Notes: generated from the letters alone by a model not told the origin. Shown: positions 35,283 to 45,518, numbered from the stretch's first letter. The stretch: DNA of 64,000 nucleotides from Arsenophonus sp048493715 (GCA_048493715.1 JBGDCZ010000009.1:13417-77416), one strand, 5' to 3'. Translations and numbers: made by a program.

Positions 35283-36041
35283 TTAACATATTTCAAGCGT
35301 TACATTATGATGCTCTATCATTTTATGAATATTTGCCGGCGGGGCTTTGTCGGTAAAGAGATAATCAATCATCTCTATACTTCCCAGGTTAACCATGGCA
35401 TTACGACCAAATTTGGAATGATCAGTCACCAACATGACACAACGGGAATTTTCAATAATTGCTTTTTTTGTCCGTACTTCATGGTAATCGAACTCTAGTA
35501 ATGAACCATCTCCATCAATACCACTAATCCCTAAAATACCATAGTCAAGACGGAATTGAGATATAAAATCTAAGGTTGCTTCACCGACAATTCCGCCGTC
35601 GCGACTGCGAACCTCTCCCCCTGTTAGGATCAAACGAAGGTCCTTTTTTGGCATAAGTCGGGTTACAACATTGAGATTATTGGTGACGATCCTTAAATTT
35701 TTATGATTAAGTAAGGCATGGGCGACAGCTTCGGGTGTCGTCCCGATATCGATAAATAGTGTAGCTCCGTTAGGGATTTGGCGGGCAACATGTTGGGCAA
35801 TTCGTTCTTTTTCGTTTGACCACATCATTTTGCGATCATGATAGGCTGTGTTAACAGAGCTTGAAGGAAGCACAGCACCTCCATGATGGCGTTGAATTTT
35901 GTTTTTTTCCGCGAGTTCATTTAGATCACGGCGGATGGTTTGTGGGCTGACATTGAAGTATTTGACTAATTTTTCAGTGCTTACATAGCCTTGAATACGG
36001 GCGAGTTCGATAATAGCATCATGGCGCTGAGTTTGCTTCAC
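35283..36041 (-). CDS. glpR: glycerol-3-phosphate regulon repressor GlpR
   Basis: DeoR-family repressor of glp genes, induced by glycerol-3-phosphate. GTG at 36041 is preferred: TGAGG precedes it with good spacing and the product starts with KQTQRHDAIIEL like E. coli, giving 252 residues, the same length. A GTG at 36059 would add six residues. The helix-turn-helix is STEKLVKYFNVSPQTIRRDL near residues 22-41; the sugar-phosphate domain has FIDIGTTPEAVAHALLNH and LDFISQFRLDYGILGISG. It is last in glpE-glpG-glpR. Confidence 0.96.
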   Translation of the reverse strand: MKQTQRHDAIIELARIQGYVSTEKLVKYFNVSPQTIRRDLNELAEKNKIQRHHGGAVLPSSSVNTAYHDRKMMWSNEKERIAQHVARQIPNGATLFIDIGTTPEAVAHALLNHKNLRIVTNNLNVVTRLMPKKDLRLILTGGEVRSRDGGIVGEATLDFISQFRLDYGILGISGIDGDGSLLEFDYHEVRTKKAIIENSRCVMLVTDHSKFGRNAMVNLGSIEMIDYLFTDKAPPANIHKMIEHHNVTLEIC

Positions 36042-36058
36042 AAAAACCTCAAGTATCA

Positions 36059-36913
36059 CTATTTATATTGATTATGTTGGGTATTATCCGGTTTGTGTTT
36101 ATTATCCCATAATCCCATTAATAAGCCGATAATTAACCCGGCAGTGTGTGCCGTGTTAGCTATCTTCATGCCAAACATATCAAAATAGCCAAGAAATAAC
36201 CATAAAACGGCAAATATCATTAACCCTCTTGGCACAGAAATACCTTTTGCTGTGTAGCGTTCACCTGTTAGCCAAGCGTAACCGATTAAGGAGAAAACCA
36301 CACCAGAAAGTCCACCAAAGGCAGAGCCACTAAACAGCGATTGTCCCCAATTACTAAAAAGTGCTGATATAATAGTAATTACAAACAGTTTACCGGTACC
36401 CAATTGACGTTCTACCTGACTACCTAAGTACCACCACCATACTAAATTAAATAAAAGGTGCATCAACGAAAAGTGGAGTAAGGCTGGCGTGAATATTCTC
36501 CAGATTTCGGCGTATTGAGCACTTGATGGCCAGGTAAGATAAGCCATTACGGCTTCATTGCCAGAAATTAACATCCAAATATAAATAAAAATGCATAAGA
36601 AGAAAGCGCTGATAGTTAGTGGTCCAGATTGTTTTTTTAAATAATAGAAAGTGAGATAATTACGATAACCAAATTTTTTATCAATATGCCCGGTCTCCCA
36701 ACTTGCTGCTTGGTAACGGGAGTTAAGAGGATCTTGCATAAATAGTTTTAGTTCTTGTTGCACCTGATCAAACTTATTTTCATCAAGTAACCAGAGATCA
36801 ACGAATTTCCCCTCTGGTTCAGCACGCATTTGGATAACAATATTTTGCGTTGCCATATAATCGATAAATGCTTGTGCTAATCGAGGGTTTGCTATAGAAA
36901 TTAAATGGATCAT
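36059..36913 (-). CDS. glpG: rhomboid intramembrane serine protease GlpG
   Basis: Intramembrane protease cleaving within membrane segments. The 284 residues fit (E. coli 276). A cytosolic N-terminal domain of about 90 residues precedes six membrane helices. The catalytic serine lies in FGGLSGVVFSLIGYAW and the histidine in ANTAHTAGLIIGLLMG; LLHFSLMHLLFNLVWWWYLG carries the conserved HxxxN loop. It follows glpE in one transcript. Confidence 0.96.
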   Translation of the reverse strand: MIHLISIANPRLAQAFIDYMATQNIVIQMRAEPEGKFVDLWLLDENKFDQVQQELKLFMQDPLNSRYQAASWETGHIDKKFGYRNYLTFYYLKKQSGPLTISAFFLCIFIYIWMLISGNEAVMAYLTWPSSAQYAEIWRIFTPALLHFSLMHLLFNLVWWWYLGSQVERQLGTGKLFVITIISALFSNWGQSLFSGSAFGGLSGVVFSLIGYAWLTGERYTAKGISVPRGLMIFAVLWLFLGYFDMFGMKIANTAHTAGLIIGLLMGLWDNKHKPDNTQHNQYK

Positions 36914-36928
36914 AGCCTGTTATATCGC

Positions 36929-37261
36929 TTAAGAAAGTGAGTTGATGGTGTATGGATATTCTCTCAACCATACTTCAAAACCACCGTTTATGCTATAAAC
37001 ATTTTCGAAGCCCATATTAACTAGATATTGTGCGGCGCCTTGGCTACTATGGCCATGGTAACACATTACCATCACAGACATGTCGAAGTCGATTTGCTTA
37101 ATAAAGTCATTTAAGGTCTCATTAGTAAGATGGTAAGCATTTTTAATATGCGCTGAATGAAAACTTTGTGGATCACGAATATCCACTATCTGGCTATCAC
37201 CTGCTTGCCATAGTTCATAGGCTTGTTCAACTGTAATTAATTGAAAATTATCCGTAGTCAT
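36929..37261 (-). CDS. glpE: thiosulfate sulfurtransferase GlpE
   Basis: Single-domain rhodanese transferring sulfane sulfur from thiosulfate. The 110 residues match (E. coli 108). The active-site cysteine is present in VMVMCYHGHSSQGAAQYL, near residue 65, unlike the cysteine-less YibN in this window. VDIRDPQSFHSAHIKNAYHL is the N-terminal rhodanese signature. It is first in the glpE-glpG-glpR group. Confidence 0.95.
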   Translation of the reverse strand: MTTDNFQLITVEQAYELWQAGDSQIVDIRDPQSFHSAHIKNAYHLTNETLNDFIKQIDFDMSVMVMCYHGHSSQGAAQYLVNMGFENVYSINGGFEVWLREYPYTINSLS

Positions 37262-37349
37262 CTGCGCTATATTATTTTATGTTCAGAAAAGTAAGATACT
37301 CTATCTACTATTAAAGAGTATCCATCGTTAGCTAAAATACGTAATTAAT

Positions 37350-37928
37350 TTAATAATAAGAGTGATCACCACGTTGATGTTCAGTTAAATCTTTTACGCC
37401 CCTAAGTTCTTCAGGAAACATATTTAGCAACTGTTTCTCAATGCCTTCTTTTAAAGTAATATCTACCATTGAACAGCCATTACATCCGCCACCAAACTGC
37501 AGGATTGCATATCTGTCGCCAGTGATTTCCATTAAAGAAACCAGCCCACCATGGCCAGCTAATTGTGGATTAATTTGTGATTGGATAACATATTCGACTC
37601 GTTCGAATAGTGGGGCATCGTCAGCAACTTTACGCATTTTAGCATTGGGTGCTTTTAGGGTAAGTTGGGAACCTAATTGATCTGTTACGAAATCGATTTC
37701 AGCCTCTTCCAGAAAAGGTGCGCTAATTTCATCAACATATGCTGAAAGTTTATCAAATTTAAGCTCAATATCTGTCGTTTCAATAGCATCGGGTGGGCAA
37801 TAAGAGACACCACATTCCGCAGAAGGTGTGCCAGGATTAATAACAAATACCCGAATTTGTGTGCCAGGTTCTTGATTTTCCAATAGTTTAGCAAAATGAG
37901 CTTGTGCTGCTTCTGTAATATTAATCAT
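37350..37928 (-). CDS. nfuA: Fe-S biogenesis protein NfuA
   Basis: Carrier that delivers [4Fe-4S] clusters to client enzymes under stress. The 192 residues match (E. coli 191). The N-terminal degenerate A-type domain is followed by a C-terminal Nfu domain whose CxxC cluster site is in QFGGGCNGCSMVDITLKEG near residues 145-163. ELRGVKDLTEHQRGDHSYY is the family C-terminus. The expected downstream neighbour on this side, gntX, is a pseudogene. Confidence 0.97.
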   Translation of the reverse strand: MINITEAAQAHFAKLLENQEPGTQIRVFVINPGTPSAECGVSYCPPDAIETTDIELKFDKLSAYVDEISAPFLEEAEIDFVTDQLGSQLTLKAPNAKMRKVADDAPLFERVEYVIQSQINPQLAGHGGLVSLMEITGDRYAILQFGGGCNGCSMVDITLKEGIEKQLLNMFPEELRGVKDLTEHQRGDHSYY

Positions 37929-37988
37929 AATCGATGCTCAATAATTGATCATTTTAGTATGTTTATCATACGCTCTTTTCCTTACCTT

Positions 37989-38672
37989 CTACAAGGTTCT
38001 ACATACTGCCCAAGCTTGGGCTGAATTTGCACCAGAGTCAATAAGCAATTTAGCAACTTCATTTATTGTTGTTCCTGTTGTAATGACATCGTCAAGTATT
38101 GCAATATGACGATCTTGAAACGATTTTTTTACACTAAAAGCACCAATAAGATTCTGTGTCCGTTTTGTCGCAGAAAGTTGAGTTTGTGGTAGTTGTAGCA
38201 CGAGTGCGGATAATTGAATTAGTTTGAAATTGGCATCCTAACCAATAAGCTAATTGAGTTGCAATCAAACTGGCTTGATTAAATCCACGTTGCCAATGTT
38301 TACGATGATGAAGTGGGATCGCTATTATAACCTCTGGTTTACGCCAGTGTTGTTGGCGATATCCTTGTTATAAGGAACTAGGAATAAACGCGCGAGTATA
38401 AAGGCTAATCGGGCTACTTTGTGAAATTTGTACTGCCGTATTAGATTGCTTAATGGTGAGACATAGGGGGTAATGGCAACAAGATCGTGCCAATAGGGTG
38501 GTGTTTGTAAACAGAGTCCGCAAGCCGTCGTGAATTGTTCGACAGGTAAAGCACAGCGATAACAAACTTGTTTTAGATAGGGTAAATGCTTTAAACAGTA
38601 GTAACAAATGCCATGATAGTGATATCTTAGTGTTTTATGACATAGCCAACAGTACTCAGCCATTTTTAACAT
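37989..38672 (-). pseudogene. gntX: GntX/ComF family phosphoribosyltransferase-like protein, frameshifted
   Basis: The N-terminal zinc-ribbon part is open from ATG at 38672 (MLKMAEYCWLCHKTL, VCYRCALPVEQFTTACGLCL). Near 38336 the frame is lost (stop after GVNQRL) while the homology goes on one frame over as RKPEVIIAIPLHHRKHWQRG FNQ. Near 38200 it moves again, to LQLPQTQLSATKRTQNLIGA and the PRPP-like motif AILDDVITTGTTINEVAKLL, ending AWAVCRTL as in E. coli. Two frameshifts, otherwise full length. Position nfuA-gntX-bioH is conserved. Confidence 0.9.
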
Positions 38673-38711
38673 AACGATGTCCTTTTTTATATGCATAAAG
38701 AGAGAATAATT

Positions 38712-39488
38712 ATGACGACACTATTTTGGCAGCAGTTAGGAAAAGGAAAACAAGATATTGTGTTATTGCACGGATGGGGATTAAATGCAGAAGTTTGGCG
38801 TAGCATTGAAGTGGAATGTGGTTCCCATTTTTGCCTCCATCTTGTTGACTTGCCAGGCTATGGTCGTAGTAATCTTTTTTCACCGATGACGTTACAACAA
38901 ACGGCAGAGGTAATTTGGCAACAAGCTCCTAAGCAGGCTATTTGGTTAGGTTGGTCGTTAGGGGGATTAATTGCCACAACCATCGCGCTTAAATATCAAG
39001 CTGAAATTGCCGCTTTAATAACAGTGGCTTCATCACCTTGTTTTAGTCAGCAAGAAAATTGGCCAGGTATTAAACCCACGGTGCTTACAGGTTTTGAACA
39101 ACAATTACAGGCTAATTTTCAGCGTACAGTCGAACGTTTTCTGGCCTTGCAAACATTAGGTACCAAAACAGCGCATGAAGATATACGATTATTGAAATCG
39201 GTAATACTAAAACAGCCATTACCATCCGTTGCTGTGTTAAACGCAGGTTTGGAAATTTTGCGAACAACTGATCTGAGGCAGTCTTTATTAACGTTAAATA
39301 AGCCTTTTTTACGCATTTATGGTGATCTCGATGGTTTAGTACCTAGAAAAGTCGTACCGATAATAGATGGATGGTTACCAAATTCGTCCTCAGTGATAAT
39401 AAAACATGCTGCTCATGCACCTTTTATTTCTCATCCTAAACAATTTATTCAATTGTTAATTGATTTTTCTCATCAGTTAAAGAAATGA
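38712..39488 (+). CDS. bioH: pimeloyl-[acyl-carrier protein] methyl ester esterase BioH
   Basis: Removes the methyl group from pimeloyl-ACP methyl ester to finish the pimelate moiety of biotin. ATG at 38712 (MTTLFWQQLGKG) is chosen over 38691 by comparison with the family; 258 residues (E. coli 256). The alpha/beta-hydrolase triad is visible: Ser in WLGWSLGGL near residue 82, Asp in YGDLDGLVPRK, and His in AAHAPFISH. VLLHGWGLNAEVWR forms the oxyanion region. It is divergent from the gntX relic. Confidence 0.96.
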   Translation: MTTLFWQQLGKGKQDIVLLHGWGLNAEVWRSIEVECGSHFCLHLVDLPGYGRSNLFSPMTLQQTAEVIWQQAPKQAIWLGWSLGGLIATTIALKYQAEIAALITVASSPCFSQQENWPGIKPTVLTGFEQQLQANFQRTVERFLALQTLGTKTAHEDIRLLKSVILKQPLPSVAVLNAGLEILRTTDLRQSLLTLNKPFLRIYGDLDGLVPRKVVPIIDGWLPNSSSVIIKHAAHAPFISHPKQFIQLLIDFSHQLKK

Positions 39489-39539
39489 ATATAGTTAGTT
39501 ACAATAAAATTAAAAACGTTATTTAATATAATAAATATT

Positions 39540-39572
39540 GTAAGCGATAACTTATTAAAAATTATCGCTTAC
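39540..39572. terminator. hairpin between bioH and feoC relic
   Basis: GTAAGCGATAA (39540-39550) and TTATCGCTTAC (39562-39572) form a perfect 11-base stem, about 50 bases past the bioH stop and just beyond the feoC relic on the other strand. Likely a terminator shared by the convergent units, though the T-tract is weak. Confidence 0.5.
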
Positions 39573-39581
39573 TTGCCCAAA

Positions 39582-39819
39582 TCAGAAAGAGATCACTTGA
39601 TAAATTTTTAGATTACGTTTTTTTATTTCCGGGTATTGCTGGCAACTCTGACCCGTTAAACAGGGAGAGTGATCGACTCGCTCTATTTTCCCATGGTGGT
39701 TAATTTATTTAACATCGCTTCGATCATGGGTAATGAGGCAGAAAATTTCTGACTAATTTGGAAGCATCCGTTCTACCACATAGCGCAACCATATCTCTGA
39801 CTTGCAATAAACTGATCAT
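39582..39819 (-). pseudogene. feoC: FeoC, frameshifted
   Basis: From ATG at 39819 the frame reads MISLLQVRDMVALCGRTDAS KLVRNF and stops after LPHYP. The adjacent frame continues PMIEAMLNKLTTMGKIERVD and CLTGQSCQQYPEIKKRNLKI to a stop at 39582. This is the winged-helix, cysteine-containing FeoC pattern. One frameshift in the middle inactivates it, in line with the rest of the feo operon. Confidence 0.8.
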
Positions 39820-39845
39820 ATCATTACCCCTAGTGACATGAACCA

Positions 39846-42020
39846 CTATAATTGCGGATGCTGTGAGAAAGTTGCTATTTGATAGAACAAGGTAGAAACC
39901 GAATAAGCGACATTCAAACCCCATAGAATAGAAAAAGTCATACAGTTTCGATTGGTTTCACGGGCAATGGCGACTAACACAGAAATGCAAGGAACATAAA
40001 GTAGTACAAAGATTAGATAGCTATAAGCAGACAAAGTCGATCCGAATCGTGCAGCCATAGCGCACACTGTACTGCTATCCATATCACTATCACCTTTACT
40101 TGCTTCAATAGGATTGGATAAAACACTGAAGCTGAATGTTTCTTGCAGGCTATCCCGAGTTTCATTAACTGCATCCTTTAATTCATCTAATAGATTAAAT
40201 TGCTCTGTATCAAAAGGTGTTTGAGTAATATTTTCGGCAGTGTATAGTGTATTCAAAGTTCCAATAACAACTTCTACCCGTAATAAGTCCAACGGTTGCT
40301 TGCCAGTTATCATCGTTGATGCAGATAGGTTTCAGTAACGGGGTGAGGGTTTTACTTACTGATGCTAATGCTGATTGGTTAATGTTATCAACAACTTTAC
40401 CGGATAAAGAAAAACTATTAAGCGCCCCCATAATCATACTGGCAATAATAATCACTTTTCCTGCTTTTAAGACGAAACATTTCAGCCTTTTCCAGGTCTG
40501 CAACAGTAATGTTTTTAAGTGGGGTACATGGTAAACCGGTAATTCCATGATAAAGGTGAGGATGCACCTCGTGCAATAGTATATTTCAATAACAACCCAG
40601 TCAGGATAGCAATGACAATACCTAATAAATACAGGGAAAAAACAATAGTAGCGCCATTTTTGCCAAAAAAGTAGCTGCAAAGACAGCAAAAATAGCCAGC
40701 CTTGCTCCACAAGACATGAAAGGCGCCATTAAAATGGTAATTAATCGTTCACGAGGGGTATCTAATGTTCACGCTCCTATAATAATAGTAGGCACATTAT
40801 AACCAAAACCGACAATCAAAGGGACAAAAGATTTGCCAGGTAGGCCTAGTGCTTGCATTAGCCTATCCATGAAAAATGTCGTGCGAGCATATAACCTGAC
40901 TCTTCTAATATCGAGAGGAATAAATACATTAAACCAATTTGAGGGACTAATGGTAATACGGTATTGATACTACTACCTACCCCTTGGGCAAGGAAAACAG
41001 TTAGCCATGCTGGATAGTTAAAAGTATGACCAATCCATTGAATTTCATGAATGAAAATGGCTTCTGAGCCACCTTCAAATAGGGGTTGTAATACGCCACC
41101 GATATTAGTCGCCAGGATAAACATCAAATACATGATAAAAAGAAATATCGGTACTCCAAACAAACGATTAAGCACAATATTATCAATAAATTGCGTTAAA
41201 GTATTAGGTTTTGTCGTTTGGGTATTAATTACCGCTTCACAAATCGTTGTAATAGTCTGATAGCGCGCATCAGTGATAATGAGTTCTGGCTCTTCTTGTT
41301 GATGAGACTGTAAATGTGTTTTGATTGTATGCAGTTTATCAGTAGAAATACCTGAACGTTCAAAGCTATATATGTCGCCTTCTAGTATTTGTAGCGCTAA
41401 CCAACGATGCTGTTGCTGACTAAATTTATTATGGTCGATAATTTGGGCTAAATTTTCCACTTCAGTAAGCAAAAAGTCTGGATAGTGGATCAGGGTTGAA
41501 ATAAGGTTATTGCTATGTTTATCAATGGGTTGTTTTAAAGAATCAATTCCTATTGCGCGAGTCGACACCAGCGGAATAACGGGGCAACCCAGGTGTGTTT
41601 GTAGTTCATTAATATTAATGTGAATATTCTGGCTTTCTGCAAAACCTAACATATTAAGTGTGACGATACAAGGTATACCTAATTCAATAAGTTGTAATGT
41701 TAGATAAAGATTACGTTCGAGGTTAGCGGTATCTATAACATTGATCAACATATCCGCTTCGCCACTTAGGATGAAATGACAGTCAATTTGTCTATCGAGG
41801 GAAATTTGTTCTGAAATCGTGGTTAGTAAAATAGGTGCCAGACAGATCAACTAATTCAACATCATATTCTGGGGTTACAAAGTGGCCAACCTTTCGCTCA
41901 ACCGTGACACCTGCCCAGTTGCCAACACGTTGGCGAGCGTTTGTTAATTGATTAAAGAGTGTCGTTTTACCAGCGTTAGGGCTGCCAATAAGGCCAATGG
42001 TTTCATAGTCCTGGTGTCAG
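39846..42020 (-). pseudogene. feoB: ferrous iron transporter FeoB, multiply frameshifted
   Basis: The GTPase start is readable (TIGLIGSPNAGKTTLFNQLT, VGNWAGVTVERKVG) but not in frame with an ATG, and shifts near 41840, in the VDLPGTYS-like block. A 330-residue piece covers the rest of the G domain and the first membrane part (to SILEESGYM, 40858-41850). Further shifts fall near 40870, 40710, 40520 and 40300, with an extra stop in FGYNVPTIII-like text near 40770. The C-terminus (SYLIFVLLYVPCISVLVAIA, LWGLNVAYSVSTLFYQIATF) ends at 39846. At least five lesions. Ferrous iron import by Feo is lost. Confidence 0.93.
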
Positions 42021-42063
42021 ATGAGTAATAAACAATAGTTATTTAGTTATCATAAATCTATTT

Positions 42064-42300
42064 TTATACAGCTTGATTGCTGGTATAGGCTAAATTTAAT
42101 AGAGCTAGATCTTTTTTCCTTAAAATCAAATTCATACGGCGAGTTTCGATTTGAATAGGATCACCTAGCGGCACTATACGAATAACGCTAAAAAAAGATC
42201 CAGGTAACATGCCTAAAGAGAGTAACTTTTGCCGGTAAGCTGGATTTATTTCTGTGAAAACCCGACTATTTTATATCGATGATTAGGAGAAGAATTGACA
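42064..42300 (-). pseudogene. feoA: FeoA, frameshifted
   Basis: The C-terminal SH3-like part is readable as AYRQKLLSLGMLPGSFFSVI RIVPLGDPIQIETRRMNLIL RKKDLALL, matching FeoA closely, to a stop at 42064. The N-terminal portion (RYKIVGFSQK) is in another frame with a stop before the join, and the expected start is unclear. It lies between tex and the feoB relic, the E. coli order. Confidence 0.8.
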
Positions 42301-42384
42301 TAAACACTTCTACTTATAGTCAAATATACCGCAAATGGGTACCAGATGAATAGCAAAATTAATAGAAAATATTATCATATTAGT

Positions 42385-42403
42385 AATGAGAATCAAAATT
42401 ATC
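42385..42403 (-). promoter_or_regulatory. Fur-box-like site upstream of feoA relic
   Basis: AATGAGAATCAAAATTATC matches 12 of 19 positions of the Fur consensus GATAATGATAATCATTATC. It lies about 85 bases upstream of the feoA relic, where Fur and FNR act in E. coli, so it is probably a residue of the former feo promoter. Confidence 0.4.
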
Positions 42404-42419
42404 TGCTGTACGAATTAAT

Positions 42420-44744
42420 TTAGCGCTTTTTATTAAGAGCTGCCGCCAGTGCAGCTCCCATCACACTATTACCTGATAGGGTATTGTTTCGCTGTGATGT
42501 TTTAGTTGGACTTGCTATCGGGGCATTGCTGGTTGTTTGTTGCTTATTACGGTGTTGTGGCGTATCTGCAGTTTTCTCATCCAAACGCATGGTTAGCGCA
42601 ATTCGTTTACGGTTTAAATCAATATCGACCACTTTAACTTTGATAATATCTCCTACTTTGACTACTGAATGGGGATCTTTAATAAATTTATCAGACAGAG
42701 AGGAAATATGGACCAAACCATCTTGGTGTACACCAATATCGACAAACGCACCAAAATTGGTCACATTGGTCACAGAGCCTTCTAGTATCATACTTGTTTT
42801 AAGATCTTCCATGGTTTCAACACCATCGACAAAGACGGCGGTTTTGAATTCAGGTCGTGGATCACGGCCGGGTTTTTTCAGTTGTTTTAAAATATCGTTT
42901 ACCGTAGGAATACCAAATTTGTCAGTGGTAAACTGTTCTGGTTTCAGATTATTGAGCAGACTAGTGTTACCCATGATCGTTTCTAGTGGTAGCTTAGTGG
43001 TTAATAAGATTTTTTCGACGATTGGGTAAGCTTCAGGATGAACTGTTGAGGCATCAAGTGGATTATCTCCCGCCATGATGCGTAAAAAACCCGCGCACTG
43101 CTCGAAAGCTTTGCTACCAAGACGTGTGACTTTCAATAGTTGCTTGCGGTCATTAAACCGTCCGTGCTCATTACGCCAGTTAACCAGGTTTTGGGCAATG
43201 GTTTTACTTAGTCCTGCAACATGTGAAAGTAGGGCTACCGAGGCGGTATTTAGATCAACACCTACTGCGTTTACACAGTCTTCTACTACCGCCTCCAATG
43301 TTTTTGCGAGTAAAGTTTGATTAACATCATGTTGGTATTGACCAACACCAATTGATTTAGGATCAATTTTTACTAATTCAGCTAGCGGATCCTGTAAACG
43401 ACGAGCAATAGAGACAGCACCACGTAAGGAGACGCCAAGCTTGGGAAATTCTTGTGCTGCTAACTCAGAGGCTGAGTAAACTGAAGCACCAGATTCACTA
43501 ACAATTACTTTCTGAGCTGTGATTTTTGGATACTTTTTTTTAACTGCAGCAAAAAAGCGTTCAGTTTCACGCGAGGCGGTGCCGTTACCAATAGCAACCA
43601 ATGCTACTTTATATTTCTCACATAAGGATGCAATAGTTGCGGCAGATTTTGTTACCTGTCCAGTATGAGGATAAATAGTGTCGGTAGTAATGAGTTTACC
43701 TGTTGCATCAACAATGGCAACCTTGACACCAGTGCGTATACCAGGATCTAATCCCATGGTGGTATGCATGCCGGCAGGAGCGGCCATTAGAAGGTCACGT
43801 AGATTACGCGCAAAAACATGAATAGCTTCTTCTTCTGCTTTTTCACGTAAGGTGCCCATCAATTCTGTTTCAAGATGTAACAATATTTTTACTCGCCATG
43901 TCCAACTGACGACAGCTTTTCGCCATTTATCTGCTTGTGCATTATTTAGATGTAAGCCAAAGTGTCGGGTAATAATTTCTTCACAATAACTTTCTTTAGG
44001 AGATGATTCAAATTGTGGATCGGCATTAAGTGATAATTGTAAAATACCTTCGTTACGACCCCGAAATATAGCAAGAGCTCGGTGGGATGGAATATGGGCA
44101 ATAGGTTCATGGTGATCGAAATAATCGCTAAATTTTGCCCCTAGTGTTTCTTTACCTGCAATAACTTTGGCAGTTAAGTGGGCATTTTTCCACAAATAAG
44201 CACGAATTTTGCTGAGTAGGTTTGCGTCTTCAGCCAAGCGTTCCATTAAAATATAACGTGCACCATCAAGAGCGGCTTTTGTGTCATTAATATTTTTTTG
44301 TGGATTGATAAAGGTTTTGGCCATTTGCTCTGGTACTTGTTGCGGGTCATTCCATAATAGATCTGCGAGTGGTTCTAAACCAGCTTCGATCGCTATTTGG
44401 CCTCGGGTACGACGTTTAGGTTTATAGGGCAAGTACAGATCTTCAAGCTCAGTTTTATTAAAAGTGTTATTAATCGCTTGAGCAAGTTCTGATGTAAGTT
44501 TTCCTTGTTCATTAATCGATTTTAGAATAGTTTGGCGACGTTCGTTTAATTCACGCAGGTAACTTAAACGGGTTTCAAGTTTACGCAGTTGGTTATCGTC
44601 GAGCCCTCCCGTGGCTTCTTTACGGTAACGGGCAATAAAAGGAACGGTATTTCCTTCGTCGAGTAATGTAATAGCTGAAAGTACTTGTTGTGGCGTTGTA
44701 TGTAATTCATATGCAATAATTTGGCTTAAGGATTCATTCATCAT
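42420..44744 (-). CDS. tex: RNA-binding transcription accessory protein Tex
   Basis: Conserved nucleic-acid-binding protein (YhgF) linked to transcription and RNA metabolism. The 774 residues equal the E. coli length within one. Order of domains: helical Tex N-terminus (VPFIARYRKEATGGLDDNQL near residue 35), YqgF-like nuclease fold (GLDPGIRTGVKVAIVDATGK, near residue 330), helix-hairpin-helix region (VDLNTASVALLSHVAGLSK), and an S1 RNA-binding domain (GSVTNVTNFGAFVDIGVHQD, near residue 655) followed by a Thr/Asn-rich tail. Intact, while all of feoABC downstream is broken. Confidence 0.96.
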   Translation of the reverse strand: MMNESLSQIIAYELHTTPQQVLSAITLLDEGNTVPFIARYRKEATGGLDDNQLRKLETRLSYLRELNERRQTILKSINEQGKLTSELAQAINNTFNKTELEDLYLPYKPKRRTRGQIAIEAGLEPLADLLWNDPQQVPEQMAKTFINPQKNINDTKAALDGARYILMERLAEDANLLSKIRAYLWKNAHLTAKVIAGKETLGAKFSDYFDHHEPIAHIPSHRALAIFRGRNEGILQLSLNADPQFESSPKESYCEEIITRHFGLHLNNAQADKWRKAVVSWTWRVKILLHLETELMGTLREKAEEEAIHVFARNLRDLLMAAPAGMHTTMGLDPGIRTGVKVAIVDATGKLITTDTIYPHTGQVTKSAATIASLCEKYKVALVAIGNGTASRETERFFAAVKKKYPKITAQKVIVSESGASVYSASELAAQEFPKLGVSLRGAVSIARRLQDPLAELVKIDPKSIGVGQYQHDVNQTLLAKTLEAVVEDCVNAVGVDLNTASVALLSHVAGLSKTIAQNLVNWRNEHGRFNDRKQLLKVTRLGSKAFEQCAGFLRIMAGDNPLDASTVHPEAYPIVEKILLTTKLPLETIMGNTSLLNNLKPEQFTTDKFGIPTVNDILKQLKKPGRDPRPEFKTAVFVDGVETMEDLKTSMILEGSVTNVTNFGAFVDIGVHQDGLVHISSLSDKFIKDPHSVVKVGDIIKVKVVDIDLNRKRIALTMRLDEKTADTPQHRNKQQTTSNAPIASPTKTSQRNNTLSGNSVMGAALAAALNKKR

Positions 44745-44932
44745 TTTAGTTTCTTCAATACATAAATAGGATGCAATTAACAGCTTATATGTGCATTTAT
44801 ACGTGTTGAAAGCAATAATTTCCAGTTAACATTGTATTGGGATATTAGAATCTGCAGGAGTTAACTAAAACTTTTTTTGAATTAGATATAGTAATTAGTT
44901 TAAATTAAGGTTAATCATACTGAGTTTTTATT

Positions 44933-45428
44933 GTGAAAAATAATTATATTACTCGTGAAGGTTGGAGCACGCTTGAAAAAGAATTGAAGTTTCTATGGCG
45001 AGAGGAGCGACCGAAAGTTACCCGAGCTGTATCAGAGGCAGCGGCACAAGGTGATCGTTCAGAGAATGCAGAGTATATTTATGGTAAAAAGCGATTACGA
45101 GAAATTGATCGACGTATTCGATTTTTATCTAAAAGTCTTGAAGTATTAAAGATAGTTGATCCCGATCCTCGGCAAGAAGGTAGAGCTTATTTTGGTGCTT
45201 GGTTAAAACTACAAGATGAAAGTGGTAGTATTAATGTTTTTCGCTTAGTTGGGCCCGATGAATTTAACCCGTCTAAAAAATGGATTTCTATTAATTTCAC
45301 CTGTGGCAAGAGAACTATTAGGTAAACAGATTGATGATGAAGTTACGGTGAATACGCCAAATGGTATTATTACCTACTGGATACTGGAAATTAATTATCA
45401 AGCGATTGAGTTGTGTAATGATATATAA
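44933..45428 (+). pseudogene. greB: transcription elongation factor GreB, frameshifted
   Basis: From GTG at 44933 about 120 residues match GreB: the N-terminal coiled coil with LWREERPKVTRAVSEAAAQG DRSENAEY and GKKRLREIDRRIRFLSKSLE, then part of the FKBP-like C-domain. After KKWISI the frame is lost (stop at 45322-45324), while the neighbouring frame carries the right C-terminus (SPVARELLGKQIDDEVTVNT PNG) to a stop at 45426-45428. The N-terminal coiled coil could still be made as a truncated 130-residue protein. In E. coli greB is divergent from ompR; here it points the same way as ompR. Confidence 0.82.
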
Positions 45429-45518
45429 AATTAATAAGATCAGAAAAATGTAAATATTAATCTAAAAAAGCCTAATAGAAATTAGTTATATTAATAATAG
45501 CCTTATTTGTTATTAAGG

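Noticed and set aside
39846..42020. feoB pieces as separate small genes or programmed frameshifting
   Set aside because: At least five shifts and a stop, with no slippery-site pattern; all pieces align in order to one FeoB.
42484..43320. Long plus-strand open frames inside tex
   Set aside because: Antisense shadows of the conserved tex coding sequence.
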